Source: Flavobacteriales bacterium (GTDB lineage Bacteria > Bacteroidota > Bacteroidia > CAIKAF01). From it: 46,363 nt of DNA. Made by a program: the position numbers and the translations under genes. The notes under the pieces are model-generated. The model was not told where the DNA came from. It saw only the letters and a program-made list of their open reading frames with translations, and did no database searches. How positions within the stretch are numbered: position 1 is the first letter of the stretch; the number at the start of each line of letters is the position of its first letter. Positions 27,393-35,266 of this stretch are shown piece after piece. The stretch is taken from contig JANWWP010000050.1 of the NCBI GenBank assembly GCA_025055575.1, positions 1 to 46,363 on the forward strand, in the 5' to 3' direction.

Positions 27393-28004
27393 TTAAAGAA
27401 TCTTCATCTTCAAGCTGGGCGTACCATTTAATAATCCTTCCAAAATATCCCCCCGGTGCACGGGACCGACGCCGGCCGGAGTGCCTGTATAGATCAGATC
27501 GCCCTGGCGCAATGTGATAAACCGCGACACATAAGCCACAATGTGGTCCAACGGGAACAGCATTTCGGAGGCCGTTGCAGATTGTTTAATGTGCCCGTTT
27601 ACAAACAATTCAAACTTTAAATTTTCAAGCGGCCCCACTTCTGTCAGAGGGAAAAAATGACCACAGGCCGCAGAGCCGTCGAAGGCCTTGGCTTTCTCCC
27701 AGGGCAGCCCCTTCATTTTTAGAGCGGTCTGGATGTCGCGGGCGGTGAAGTCAATGCCTATTGCCACAGCATCCACGTAGCGTTGGGCAAAATGCGCTGC
27801 AATATGACGGCCATTTTTCGCCACGCGAAAAACCAATTCCGCCTCATAATGCACTTCTCGGGTGAAATCCGGAATAAAAAAAGGTCGGTTGGTGCGCAGA
27901 AGAGCCGTGTCCGGTTTCAGAAAAAACACGGGTTCTTCCGGGGCTTCGGCTTGCATTTCACGGGCATGTTCTCTGTAATTCCGGCCGATGCAAATGATTT
28001 TCAT
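27393..28004 (-). CDS. Fumarylacetoacetate hydrolase (FAH) family protein
   Basis: A 203-residue enzyme of the FAH superfamily (YcgM/FAHD1-like), which cleaves or decarboxylates acylpyruvate-type substrates with a divalent metal. The start MKIICIGRNYREHAREM is the family's N-terminal motif. Metal ligands are in HYEAELVFRV and GIDFTARD, and YTGTPAGVGPVHRGD is the conserved late motif. Length is short, as in the FAHD1/YcgM subgroup. It overlaps the exonuclease gene by 4 bp (ATGA). The exact substrate is unknown; oxaloacetate decarboxylation or acylpyruvate hydrolysis are options. Confidence 0.88.
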   Translation of the reverse strand: MKIICIGRNYREHAREMQAEAPEEPVFFLKPDTALLRTNRPFFIPDFTREVHYEAELVFRVAKNGRHIAAHFAQRYVDAVAIGIDFTARDIQTALKMKGLPWEKAKAFDGSAACGHFFPLTEVGPLENLKFELFVNGHIKQSATASEMLFPLDHIVAYVSRFITLRQGDLIYTGTPAGVGPVHRGDILEGLLNGTPSLKMKIL

Positions 28005-28783
28005 GGGGTGGTCTTTTTATGAGGATAAAGCCGGCAAAAATGCGCTGTGATCATGGCTTTGGTGGATAGCAGGAAATCTTTTTCCATCATCCAATAATAA
28101 TAGCTAGGTTCCTGCATAAAGGCCTCCCGCAAAGATTTTCCTTTGTACTTTCCAAAGGCAAACCAGGGTTCACCGTCCGGCCCCCATTCAAATTTCCCTT
28201 CCCAATCCGGAGGCAAAGCGCCTCCGCTGAACTCCGACAAAAAATCCAGGTCGGCCAAAAGTTCAGGATATCTTCTCAACTGGCCCTCCAAAACGCGCCG
28301 GGTGGCCTGGGCATCCGCCAGCGCCCTGTGGGCATCCTGGGCCTCTTCCTGGCAATAAAATCGCAATGCGGCCCGCAGGGTGCGTTCCTCCATTTTGTGG
28401 AAAATGGTCTGGCAATCCACAACGCGCACCCCTTGGAGCTGAAGTTCCTTGCCACACCTGAGAAATTCCTCACACAGCATCGGAAGGTCAAATTTTCGGA
28501 TATTAAACCCCGCCAAATCCGCGTCCTGGATGAACTGACGGACAGTATCCGTCAGGCTTTCCATCGAGGGGGCCTGGGCCACGTCGGCATCGGTGAGACC
28601 ATGCACGGCCGTAGCGGCGGAAGGAATGGGAAAGCCCGGATTCACTAAAGAGGAGAAAGATTCTTGCCGGCTGTCGGGGTATAGTTTCAGAAGTCCAATT
28701 TCGATAATACGGTCGGAGTAAATGTTGGGCCCCGTGGTTTCTAAGTCCAGGAAAACCAAAGGGCGGGATAGCGGAAAGGGCAT
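28001..28783 (-). CDS. DnaQ-like 3'-5' exonuclease (DEDDh)
   Basis: A 260-residue protein with an N-terminal exonuclease domain: FLDLETTG supplies the first Asp/Glu, the second Asp is in LAGFNIRKFDLPML, and HRALADAQATRRVLE supplies the His/Asp end. The last about 80 residues carry FEWGPDGEPWFAFGKYKGKS, an added C-terminal domain also seen in some Bacteroidota exonucleases. Roles could be replication proofreading or RNA trimming; a polymerase partner is not present. It overlaps the FAH gene downstream and diverges from YggS. Confidence 0.88.
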   Translation of the reverse strand: MPFPLSRPLVFLDLETTGPNIYSDRIIEIGLLKLYPDSRQESFSSLVNPGFPIPSAATAVHGLTDADVAQAPSMESLTDTVRQFIQDADLAGFNIRKFDLPMLCEEFLRCGKELQLQGVRVVDCQTIFHKMEERTLRAALRFYCQEEAQDAHRALADAQATRRVLEGQLRRYPELLADLDFLSEFSGGALPPDWEGKFEWGPDGEPWFAFGKYKGKSLREAFMQEPSYYYWMMEKDFLLSTKAMITAHFCRLYPHKKTTP

Positions 28784-28826
28784 GGAGCGCCAAAATTAGC
28801 GGCGGTTCATCAATACGGGCGGTCAT

Positions 28827-28834
28827 TACATTTG
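28827..28834 (+). promoter_or_regulatory. -7 promoter element TACATTTG for the YggS gene
   Basis: TACATTTG matches TAnnTTTG, with only 8 bases between it and the ATG at 28843, so the transcript would have almost no leader. No clear -33 element was found. Confidence 0.5.
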
Positions 28835-28842
28835 CACCACAA

Positions 28843-29496
28843 ATGATCCAAGGTTTTTTGGACATCCGCAGGGCTTTGCCGGACCATGTGGGCCTTGTGG
28901 CGGTTTCAAAAAACCGGTCCCCGGACGACGTCATGGGTTTGTATCGGCTGGGGCAGAGAGATTTTGGGGAGAACCGGGTGCAGGAGTTGTTAACCAAAAT
29001 GGCGGTTTTGCCTTCCGATATTCGATGGCACCTGATTGGCCATCTTCAAACCAACAAGGTGAAATATGTAGCGGGTAAGGTGTTCCTAATTCATTCCGTG
29101 GACAGCGAAAAATTGCTGGATACCTTGCAACACCACCTATCAAAATCTGGTTTGAAACAGGATATATTACTTCAGGTGCATATTGCCCAGGAGGAAAGCA
29201 AATATGGTTTTGCCCCCGAAGCCGTGCCAGCCTTGTTGCGGCGCAGGGCTCCCCAGGAATGGCCCTGCCTGAGGATCAGGGGCCTCATGGGAATGGCCAC
29301 TCTCACGGATAATAAAGAGCAGGTGCGTTCTGAGTTCCGGCAATTATCGGAAGTATTCGGACGCATCCGTAAGGAATTTTTTTCAGAAAGTCCATACTTT
29401 AATGTTCTTTCTATGGGTATGTCCAGCGACTGGCCAGTGGCTGTGGAAGAGGGCGCCACTTTGGTCCGTATTGGTACAGCGCTGTTTGCAGAATGA
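28843..29496 (+). CDS. PLP homeostasis protein, YggS/PLPBP family
   Basis: A 217-residue protein that binds pyridoxal 5'-phosphate and keeps vitamin B6 and amino acid pools balanced; it has no known catalytic reaction. Lys23 in VAVSKNRSPDDV is the PLP lysine, and FGENRVQELL, WHLIGHLQTNKVKY, SVDSEKLL and the late SMGMSSDWPVAVEEGATLVRIG are all family hallmarks. Length is close to the usual 220-235. It overlaps the next gene by 4 bp (ATGA). Confidence 0.93.
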   Translation: MIQGFLDIRRALPDHVGLVAVSKNRSPDDVMGLYRLGQRDFGENRVQELLTKMAVLPSDIRWHLIGHLQTNKVKYVAGKVFLIHSVDSEKLLDTLQHHLSKSGLKQDILLQVHIAQEESKYGFAPEAVPALLRRRAPQEWPCLRIRGLMGMATLTDNKEQVRSEFRQLSEVFGRIRKEFFSESPYFNVLSMGMSSDWPVAVEEGATLVRIGTALFAE

Positions 29497-30251
29497 ATAG
29501 CGGATCCCCCTTTTCAGAAAAACAAAGGGCCCGCATCAGCGGCATCCATCCTGTGCTTGAGGCCCTGCAAAGCGGGGTGTGGCTGGATAAGATTTTCGTA
29601 AAACAGGGTTTGGAGGGACCAAATGTCTTAAAAATCAAAGTACTGGCGCGGGAGCGTGGGGTTCCTGTCAAAGAAGTTCCGCCTCAGAAACTGCGCGCGT
29701 TGGGCTTGTTGCCGGCTCAGGGGGTGGTGGCCGAAGTGTCGCCGGCGCCCTTTGTGGATTTGGAAAATACCATTGCAGGAGTCTACGAGCAAGGCCGTGT
29801 GCCCCTTCTGGTGATGCTGGATGGCATCACCGATGTCCGCAACGTAGGCAGCATTGTGCGCAGTTTGGTGTGTGCCGGAGGGCAGGGCCTTATTGTGGCA
29901 GGCAGCCGCACTGCAGCTTTCAGCCCGGATATGGTGAAGGCGAGCGCCGGGGCCTTGTTCCACACCGCTTTGCATCGCTTTGATAAATTGGACTCAGCTG
30001 TGAAAATTTTAAAAAACTGTGGAATCAAAGTAGTAGGTTTAACCGAAAAAACCCGGCAATCGCTCTTTCAGTGTGACTTATCAGGCCCCCTTTGCCTTGT
30101 TCTTGGGGATGAAGAAAAGGGGCTGTCACCCATTTTGCTGAAGGCTTGCAACGAATTGGCCAGCATTCCCATGCCGGGTAATTTTTCTTCCCTCAACGTG
30201 GGCCATGCCGCTGCTGTGGCTCTATTCGAAACCGTGCGCCAGCGCCTTTAA
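29493..30251 (+). CDS. rlmB: 23S rRNA methyltransferase, RlmB/TrmH (SPOUT) family
   Basis: A 252-residue SPOUT methyltransferase. An N-terminal substrate-binding domain (ISGIHPVLEALQSG) is followed by the SPOUT core with LDGITDVRNVGSIVRSLVCAGGQGLIV, LVLGDEEKGLSPILLKACNEL and the knot motif IPMPGNFSSLNVGHAAAVALFE. RlmB methylates the ribose of G2251 in 23S rRNA. The knot has GH where many RlmB proteins have SV, so a different rRNA or tRNA position is possible. It overlaps yggS at the start, and its stop overlaps the convergent gene by 4 bp. Confidence 0.87.
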   Translation: MNSGSPFSEKQRARISGIHPVLEALQSGVWLDKIFVKQGLEGPNVLKIKVLARERGVPVKEVPPQKLRALGLLPAQGVVAEVSPAPFVDLENTIAGVYEQGRVPLLVMLDGITDVRNVGSIVRSLVCAGGQGLIVAGSRTAAFSPDMVKASAGALFHTALHRFDKLDSAVKILKNCGIKVVGLTEKTRQSLFQCDLSGPLCLVLGDEEKGLSPILLKACNELASIPMPGNFSSLNVGHAAAVALFETVRQRL

Positions 30252-31297
30252 AAAGTTTGAAGGGCGTCGCTGCGCACCACATCAAATCGGGGCAAAATAT
30301 CCCTCCTGAATTCTTGGGGATCTCCTTCGAACTGAATATAAGCGTCGCAAATCTCGGCGATCAACCGGGCGGATCTACCGCCGGTTTGCACGGGCATTTT
30401 GGCTTTCAGTTCTTCCAGGGGAAAATAAGAATGACACTTTTTCCCCAGAGCCAAACCCACGAACACCACTGAGGAATATTGAGTGATTAGTTCCACACAA
30501 TTGGCAATCATGGCGTCCGTAGGTCCGTCTAAAAAGATGGGGACGTCCGGGCCGGCTTCTTCACGAATTTCGCGGACGGCCCGGTCCAGCTTTTCATTAG
30601 GATGAAGTTTCCACACCAGGGGGCGTCCATTGGCAATGGCCACACACTGGCGGATGAATCGCCGGCGGTTGTGAAAGGTTCCGGTTTCTCTCAGGTCAGA
30701 GCTGCACACCAGCACATAATCGCGCAATGGAAAATCATTTTGTAGCGCTTCGGCAGCGTTGTCAAAATTTGGAATGCCAGTCACCACAATTTTATCCTTT
30801 TGGGTGCCCATGCTGGCGAACTGGCGGGCGTATCCCTCGGATCCAACGCAGTAAATGTCGCACAGATTGGACGTGCCATTCAGGCTGGTATTAAAAGCGA
30901 GATAACCCGGCCATCCCATGCGCTTCACGAAGCGGGCCCAGGGATGCAAGGGATCGGTCATCCCTTCCTGCACGAATACGGTTTTTAATTTTCTTAGTTC
31001 CTTGGGCACCAGCATGTCCGTGCATACCACTGCCAAATCGTATGTGTGTTGATACACCTTGGTGCCATAATCGTTCCGGAGGCCGTGTTCTTCCAAAAAC
31101 TTATCGGCCAATTCTTTAAAGCGGCCGGCCATGATGGTGCTGTCAAAAACTCCGCGCCTTTTTAGCCATTGCGCTAACGGATGGTTGGTAAAAAATTGCG
31201 TGAAGTAGCAGTCGTATCGATCCTTCAGATGTTCATAAATTTTGAACATCTGGGTGGTCTGATTGGGCGAGCCAATCATGAAAAGAATCCGCTTCAC
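30248..31297 (-). CDS. GT-B-fold transferase-like protein (CDP-glycerol glycerophosphotransferase/epimerase-like)
   Basis: I chose the GTG at 31297 (VKRILFMIGSPNQTT), which follows the DUF2147 stop by 13 bp and gives 349 residues. A TTG frame at 31363 would overlap that gene by 53 bp and is less likely. Features are an N-terminal Rossmann-like start, VFVQEGMTDPLHPW, YCVGSEGYARQFASMG and KIVVTGIPNFDNA. A C-terminal domain follows with WKLHPNEKLDRAVREIREEA and TDAMIANCVELITQYSSVVFVGLALGK split across its sugar-nucleotide-type site. This resembles CDP-glycerol glycerophosphotransferases and UDP-GlcNAc 2-epimerase-like GT-B proteins. The substrate is unknown. Confidence 0.65.
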   Translation of the reverse strand: MKRILFMIGSPNQTTQMFKIYEHLKDRYDCYFTQFFTNHPLAQWLKRRGVFDSTIMAGRFKELADKFLEEHGLRNDYGTKVYQHTYDLAVVCTDMLVPKELRKLKTVFVQEGMTDPLHPWARFVKRMGWPGYLAFNTSLNGTSNLCDIYCVGSEGYARQFASMGTQKDKIVVTGIPNFDNAAEALQNDFPLRDYVLVCSSDLRETGTFHNRRRFIRQCVAIANGRPLVWKLHPNEKLDRAVREIREEAGPDVPIFLDGPTDAMIANCVELITQYSSVVFVGLALGKKCHSYFPLEELKAKMPVQTGGRSARLIAEICDAYIQFEGDPQEFRRDILPRFDVVRSDALQTF

Positions 31298-31310
31298 GGG
31301 CGGCCGGTTT

Positions 31311-31763
31311 TTACTGGGAAACGCGGTTAAAATAGAGGGATCGTCCCAGAAAGGGAAAACCAATGTAAGCGCGCACCTCTGCTCTGTCCATCGTCACTAA
31401 ACTTACGTAGCAATCATAGGTTTTGCCAGATTCCACATCGTACAACTGACCACCGCTCCAGCGGTCTCCATTAAATTCCAAACCGGTGAGCACCGGAAGG
31501 CCCAAATACGTCCGGTTACGGAGGGCCGGATCGGGATTCAGAATATCCCGTTTGGGCTGTCCATGGATATCCAAACCGTGTTTGAGCCAGGTGATGCGTC
31601 CAATAAAATAAGGACCGTTGGGCTCTATGCGCACTTTAAATTCTTCATTTTCATCTTGCCAAATGCCCATAATGTCAAAACTTCTCAAACCTGTGGGCTT
31701 GTCCGCGGCAAAACCACCTGCCATCAGAAAGGAAAGGGTGAATAACAGGACAATTTTCTTCAT
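31311..31763 (-). CDS. DUF2147 family exported protein
   Basis: A 150-residue protein with signal peptide MKKIVLLFTLSFLMAGGFAA. The mature part carries the DUF2147 features: GIWQDENEEFKVRIEP, YFIGRITWLK, DILNPDPALRNRTYLGLPVLTGL, and the end GFPFLGRSLYFNRV. DUF2147 is a small beta-rich periplasmic or exported domain of unknown function, widespread in Bacteroidota and Proteobacteria. It is divergent from the OmpA/TPR lipoprotein gene, with separate -7 elements. Confidence 0.87.
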   Translation of the reverse strand: MKKIVLLFTLSFLMAGGFAADKPTGLRSFDIMGIWQDENEEFKVRIEPNGPYFIGRITWLKHGLDIHGQPKRDILNPDPALRNRTYLGLPVLTGLEFNGDRWSGGQLYDVESGKTYDCYVSLVTMDRAEVRAYIGFPFLGRSLYFNRVSQ

Positions 31764-31782
31764 GTTTTGCCTGATTTGGCCG

Positions 31783-31790
31783 CAAAGTTA
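31783..31790 (-). promoter_or_regulatory. -7 promoter element TAACTTTG for the DUF2147 gene
   Basis: On the minus strand TAACTTTG matches TAnnTTTG, with 19 bases between it and the ATG at 31763. It faces the element at 31813-31820. Confidence 0.5.
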
Positions 31791-31812
31791 AAAAATCCCC
31801 ACCTATTCCGGT

Positions 31813-31820
31813 TATCTTTG
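31813..31820 (+). promoter_or_regulatory. -7 promoter element TATCTTTG for the OmpA/TPR lipoprotein gene
   Basis: TATCTTTG matches TAnnTTTG, with only 10 bases before the ATG at 31831. The two divergent -7 elements are 22 bases apart, so the polymerases would compete for the same region. Confidence 0.5.
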
Positions 31821-31830
31821 CTGCGTTTCC

Positions 31831-33537
31831 ATGAAACGTTGTTTTGTTTACACGGGCATTACCTGCGTTTCCATTCTGGGCTTGGTTCTCTCCGGATGCA
31901 CCGGCTACAAGCTCAGTGATATTCGTTACGTCGTGGACCCCAGTCCGCTGCGTTTCCACAACGATTCTATTAGAATCCGGGTATCGGTTACGTATCCGGC
32001 TCGTCTGGCGCCGTCTCAGGCCGATATCGTGGTGACCCCTTACTTGGAATACGAGGGCGGTACATTGGAATTAAAGCCCTTGGCTCTGAGAGGCGCCAAG
32101 TCTCCTTCTAAATTAGGCCATACCCTCAAACCTCAAGGGGGTGAACTGACGTATGAAGACGTGGTGCCCTATGCATCTTATTTAGATCGTTGCCGTTTGA
32201 AGGTAAAGGCCGTTGGTTCCCTCAAAGGAAAAATCAAAAAAGATTGGGCCCTTCAGGAACCCTTGGCCTTTGGCACTGTCACTACGCCTTTGATGGGCCA
32301 GGCCGAACCCGAATTTGTGGAGGCTGCCGACCGTTTGGGCCCTGTTCAAAAGGTGCACAGCACATTGCTGTATTTTCCATTTAACAGCAGCGAAATACGG
32401 CCGTCCGAAAGGGAGAGTCCCGATGTGGAAGGTTTTAAAGGATTTGCGGAACGCTATGCCAGGGAAGGCGCTACATTTAAAAATATGGAAGTGGTGGGCT
32501 ACGCATCGCCGGAAGGTCCGGATGATGTGAATCTGGAGCTTTCCCGCAAAAGGGCCGGCAGCTTGGAGGGACTTGTCCTGCAAGAGCTGAATAAAATCAA
32601 AAATCCAGGCCCGCCTTTAAAACCTAAAACACGCGGACAAGGGCGTGACCTTCAAGGTTTTCGGAAAAAACTTGAAGAGAAAAAGCTGCCCGAAAAACAA
32701 AATTTAAGTAACCTCGTGGAGCAGGGCTTAAACCGTGTTCAAATCCGCGAAAAAGTGCAATCGCTATCGCCTGTCCTCGACAACGAACTGGAAGTAGAAA
32801 TCTTCGCTCCGCTGCGTCGTGCAGAGGTGCTTACCACAGTGGAGGTGCAGCCCCGCAGCGATGAGGAGCTGAAAAAGCTGGCCCGTTTTAACCCCGAGGG
32901 CTTTACTTTGGAGGAAGGTTTGTACACATGCCGGAAATTGATTCACGACCCTTCTGTGTGTGTGCGGGTCATGGAGGCCCTCCAGGTGAAATTTCCAGAA
33001 GATTGGCGCCCCTACAACAACGCCGGCGTGTTTCACGCGCAGCTGGGGGAATTGGAAGCCGCCGAAGAACAATTCAGAAAGGCGGAAAAACTGAGCCCCG
33101 CTGAAAAGGTGGTGAAAACCAATCTCGGCATGATGTGGCTCAAAAAAGGCCAAACGGCTCAGGCTCAGGCTATGCTGTCAGAAGCTGGTACAGCGGAGGC
33201 TGCAGCCGCTTTGGCGCCAGTGTGGCTTCGTAAAGGACGCTATGCTGAAGTAATTCAAATGTTGGGCGACAGCCCTTCCTTTAATGCGGCGCTTGCCCAA
33301 CTGCTGACCGGTCATCCTGACGTGTGTCTTGATATCCTGGATAGGCTAAAGAAAGGGGAGGAGAAACCCATTCAATATCTGCGGGCCATCGCATTGGCCC
33401 ATCAGAAAAATGAGAGCGCATTTTTCCCCGCCCTCAAAAAACTCATTTCAGGCCTGCCCCCTGCCGAAAAGCGCCGTATTCTGACGGATCCCGAATTTTT
33501 ACCATTCTGGAACCATCCGGAGTATCCCAAATCTTAA
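31831..33537 (+). CDS. Lipoprotein with an OmpA-like domain and C-terminal TPR-like repeats
   Basis: A 568-residue lipoprotein with a lipobox at GLVLSGC (Cys23). Residues 24-170 are a beta-rich region I do not recognise. An OmpA-like peptidoglycan-binding domain starts near residue 176 (HSTLLYFPFNSSEIRPSE) and carries NLELSRKRAGSL near residue 234, the N-x-x-L-S-x-x-R-A pattern. About 75 extra residues, including KPKTRGQGRDLQGFRKKLEE, precede the usual ending APLRRAEVLTTVE. Residues about 391-450 are TPR-like (YNNAGVFHAQLGELEAAEEQF, KTNLGMMWLKKGQTAQAQAML, and more). A peptidoglycan-anchored outer-membrane assembly or scaffold role is plausible. It is not a recognised PorE, as the domain order differs. 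Confidence 0.8.
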   Translation: MKRCFVYTGITCVSILGLVLSGCTGYKLSDIRYVVDPSPLRFHNDSIRIRVSVTYPARLAPSQADIVVTPYLEYEGGTLELKPLALRGAKSPSKLGHTLKPQGGELTYEDVVPYASYLDRCRLKVKAVGSLKGKIKKDWALQEPLAFGTVTTPLMGQAEPEFVEAADRLGPVQKVHSTLLYFPFNSSEIRPSERESPDVEGFKGFAERYAREGATFKNMEVVGYASPEGPDDVNLELSRKRAGSLEGLVLQELNKIKNPGPPLKPKTRGQGRDLQGFRKKLEEKKLPEKQNLSNLVEQGLNRVQIREKVQSLSPVLDNELEVEIFAPLRRAEVLTTVEVQPRSDEELKKLARFNPEGFTLEEGLYTCRKLIHDPSVCVRVMEALQVKFPEDWRPYNNAGVFHAQLGELEAAEEQFRKAEKLSPAEKVVKTNLGMMWLKKGQTAQAQAMLSEAGTAEAAAALAPVWLRKGRYAEVIQMLGDSPSFNAALAQLLTGHPDVCLDILDRLKKGEEKPIQYLRAIALAHQKNESAFFPALKKLISGLPPAEKRRILTDPEFLPFWNHPEYPKS

Positions 33538-33568
33538 ACTCTTTTAATAATTTTTTGTATTAAAAAGC

Positions 33569-34276
33569 ATGAAAACAAAATTCGCTCTGGTAATTTTCAT
33601 CGCTCTGTCTCTTCCTTTGGCTGTCAAAAGCCAAACCGCCGAAGAGATTGTAAAAAATTATGCCCAGGCTTTAGGGGGGGCTGAAGCCTGGAAGAAACTT
33701 CAATCGATGTCCATGCAGGGCCGCGTGGTGATGCAGGGTATGGAAATGCCCACCACCATCCGAATCCGCCGCCCCTCCTTCTTTTATCAGGAAATATCTT
33801 TCATGGGAAAAAACATTATCCAGGCCACAGACGGCTCCAGCGGCTGGTATGTGAATCCTTTCATGGGAAATGAAAAGCCTCAGCTCATGAAACCAGAAGA
33901 GGTTGAAGAATTAAAAAAAGGTGGTCAAATGGATGATGAATTGATGTTTTACAAGGAAAAGAATGGTAAAATCTCCTTGGAAGGGGAAGAAATTGTCGAA
34001 GGCATACCCTGCTACGTGGTGGCCCTTTCCTTTGGAGCGGACAACACATCCAAATATTTTATTGATAAAGAACTGTGGCTGCCTGTCAAGCAAGTGAGCC
34101 AAAAAAAATCAGAAGATGCGGTGGAGCAGTGGTTTTATGATTACCGGTCGGTCGAAGGCAAATGGGTTCCCTTCAGAATGGTTCAAAAAATGAAAGGCGA
34201 AATCCTATCCGAAATTTTGGTTCAAAAAGTGGAATTTGACTCCGTGCCCGACGAAAAGATTTTCAAAATGCCCTGA
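33569..34276 (+). CDS. LolA-like outer-membrane lipoprotein-sorting fold protein
   Basis: A 235-residue exported protein with signal peptide MKTKFALVIFIALSLPLAVKSQ. The mature part begins TAEEIVKNYAQALGGAEAWKKL and continues with MSMQGRVVMQGMEMPTTIRI, IQATDGSSGWYVNPFMG, and paired strands ending WVPFRMVQKMKGEILSE. This is the LolA/LolB-like half-barrel seen in many Bacteroidota proteins annotated as outer-membrane lipoprotein-sorting proteins. Whether it carries lipoproteins is uncertain. A hairpin lies about 48 bases downstream. Confidence 0.75.
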   Translation: MKTKFALVIFIALSLPLAVKSQTAEEIVKNYAQALGGAEAWKKLQSMSMQGRVVMQGMEMPTTIRIRRPSFFYQEISFMGKNIIQATDGSSGWYVNPFMGNEKPQLMKPEEVEELKKGGQMDDELMFYKEKNGKISLEGEEIVEGIPCYVVALSFGADNTSKYFIDKELWLPVKQVSQKKSEDAVEQWFYDYRSVEGKWVPFRMVQKMKGEILSEILVQKVEFDSVPDEKIFKMP

Positions 34277-34323
34277 CGGGGCAATTTGTTAGCCAGCTTT
34301 TAGTCAAAAGTGAGCAGATTTTT

Positions 34324-34344
34324 AACGCTCCGAAAGGTGGCGTT
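34324..34344 (+). terminator. GAAA-tetraloop hairpin after the LolA-like gene
   Basis: AACGCTCC-GAAA-GGTGGCGTT folds into a stem of about 8 pairs (one G-U, one bulge) closed by a GNRA tetraloop, and is followed by ATTAATTTTTATTATTTT. It could be an intrinsic terminator for the upstream gene. Position only 37 bases before the Usp ATG leaves a regulatory leader hairpin possible. Confidence 0.4.
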
Positions 34345-34381
34345 ATTAATTTTTATTATTTTGGCTACATAATTCGTTGTT

Positions 34382-35266
34382 ATGGAATTAAATTTTGAAA
34401 TTACTCATATCCTGCTGCCCACGGATTTCAGTGAATCCGCGGACACAGCCCTCCGGCATGCCGGCAATCTGGCCCGGCTTTTCAATTCTCGTCTTTCCAT
34501 ACTCAACGTCCGGGAATCCTTTGCGGAGCATGTTATCTTGCAGAGATATGGTTTGCAAGGGCACGAGGATAAAGAATATTTTCAGCATGTGATGACGCCG
34601 CTTCAAGAGCGGGCGGATTGGGTGATGAAAGAATTTGGCGTACGCGCGGAAGTGGTTGTGAAGTCGGGATCCATCACGCAGGAAGTCAGCCGTTTTGTGA
34701 AGGAAAATGAAGTGTCCGACATTGTCATAGGCATGCACGGTTTAAAGGGGCGTAACTCATTTTTCATGGGGGGACACGCTTATAAGATTGTCAATTCCAC
34801 CAAAGTGCCGGTTTTGCAGGTGGAACAGGATGCCCGCAATCTGGATTATAAAACCATTGTGATGCCCATCGACAGTTCCTTCCACACGCGGGAAAAGGTT
34901 CCTTATGTGGCCATGTTGGCTCAAAAATTTCAATCCTTGGTGAAAATTCCGGCCTTGCTCACCTCTTCCAGTACCGAAGCCCGGAACAATCTGACCAAGG
35001 TGATGCATCAGGTGGAACAGTATCTGAACACGCGGGGCATCCGCACGGAAGCCGAGTTGATTCAATCGGGCAATCTGGCCAAGGAAACCCTGAGTTACGC
35101 CGAAAGTTGTCAGGCCGATTTGATCGTGATCATGAGCGAACAGGAAATTTCCATCAAGGGGTTGTTTTTAGGACCCTTTGCCCAGCAAATCGTACAGCAA
35201 TCCCGAATTCCGGTATTTACCATTCCGCCCAAAGTGGAAATGCTCATCAGCCGGGTGAGTATTTAA
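34382..35266 (+). CDS. Tandem universal stress protein
   Basis: A 294-residue protein with two Usp domains. The first (about 1-150) has ILLPTDFSESADTALRHAGNLARLF, SRLSILNVRES and the loop GMHGLKGRNSFFMGGHAYKI. That loop keeps the G-x-x-G spacing of the ATP-binding motif, but it ends in GH instead of GS/GT. The second (about 155-290) starts TIVMPIDSSFHTREKVPYVAMLAQ and lacks the glycine loop (MSEQEISIKGLFLGPFAQQI), as is common in tandem Usp proteins. It probably acts in the cytoplasm in stress survival. Its stop overlaps the convergent aldehyde dehydrogenase stop by 4 bp. Confidence 0.88.
   Translation: MELNFEITHILLPTDFSESADTALRHAGNLARLFNSRLSILNVRESFAEHVILQRYGLQGHEDKEYFQHVMTPLQERADWVMKEFGVRAEVVVKSGSITQEVSRFVKENEVSDIVIGMHGLKGRNSFFMGGHAYKIVNSTKVPVLQVEQDARNLDYKTIVMPIDSSFHTREKVPYVAMLAQKFQSLVKIPALLTSSSTEARNNLTKVMHQVEQYLNTRGIRTEAELIQSGNLAKETLSYAESCQADLIVIMSEQEISIKGLFLGPFAQQIVQQSRIPVFTIPPKVEMLISRVSI

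Noticed and set aside
31298-31363. Upstream TTG start for the GT-B-like gene
   Set aside because: It would overlap the DUF2147 gene by 53 bp, and its extra residues resemble nothing, while the GTG at 31297 gives a clean start.
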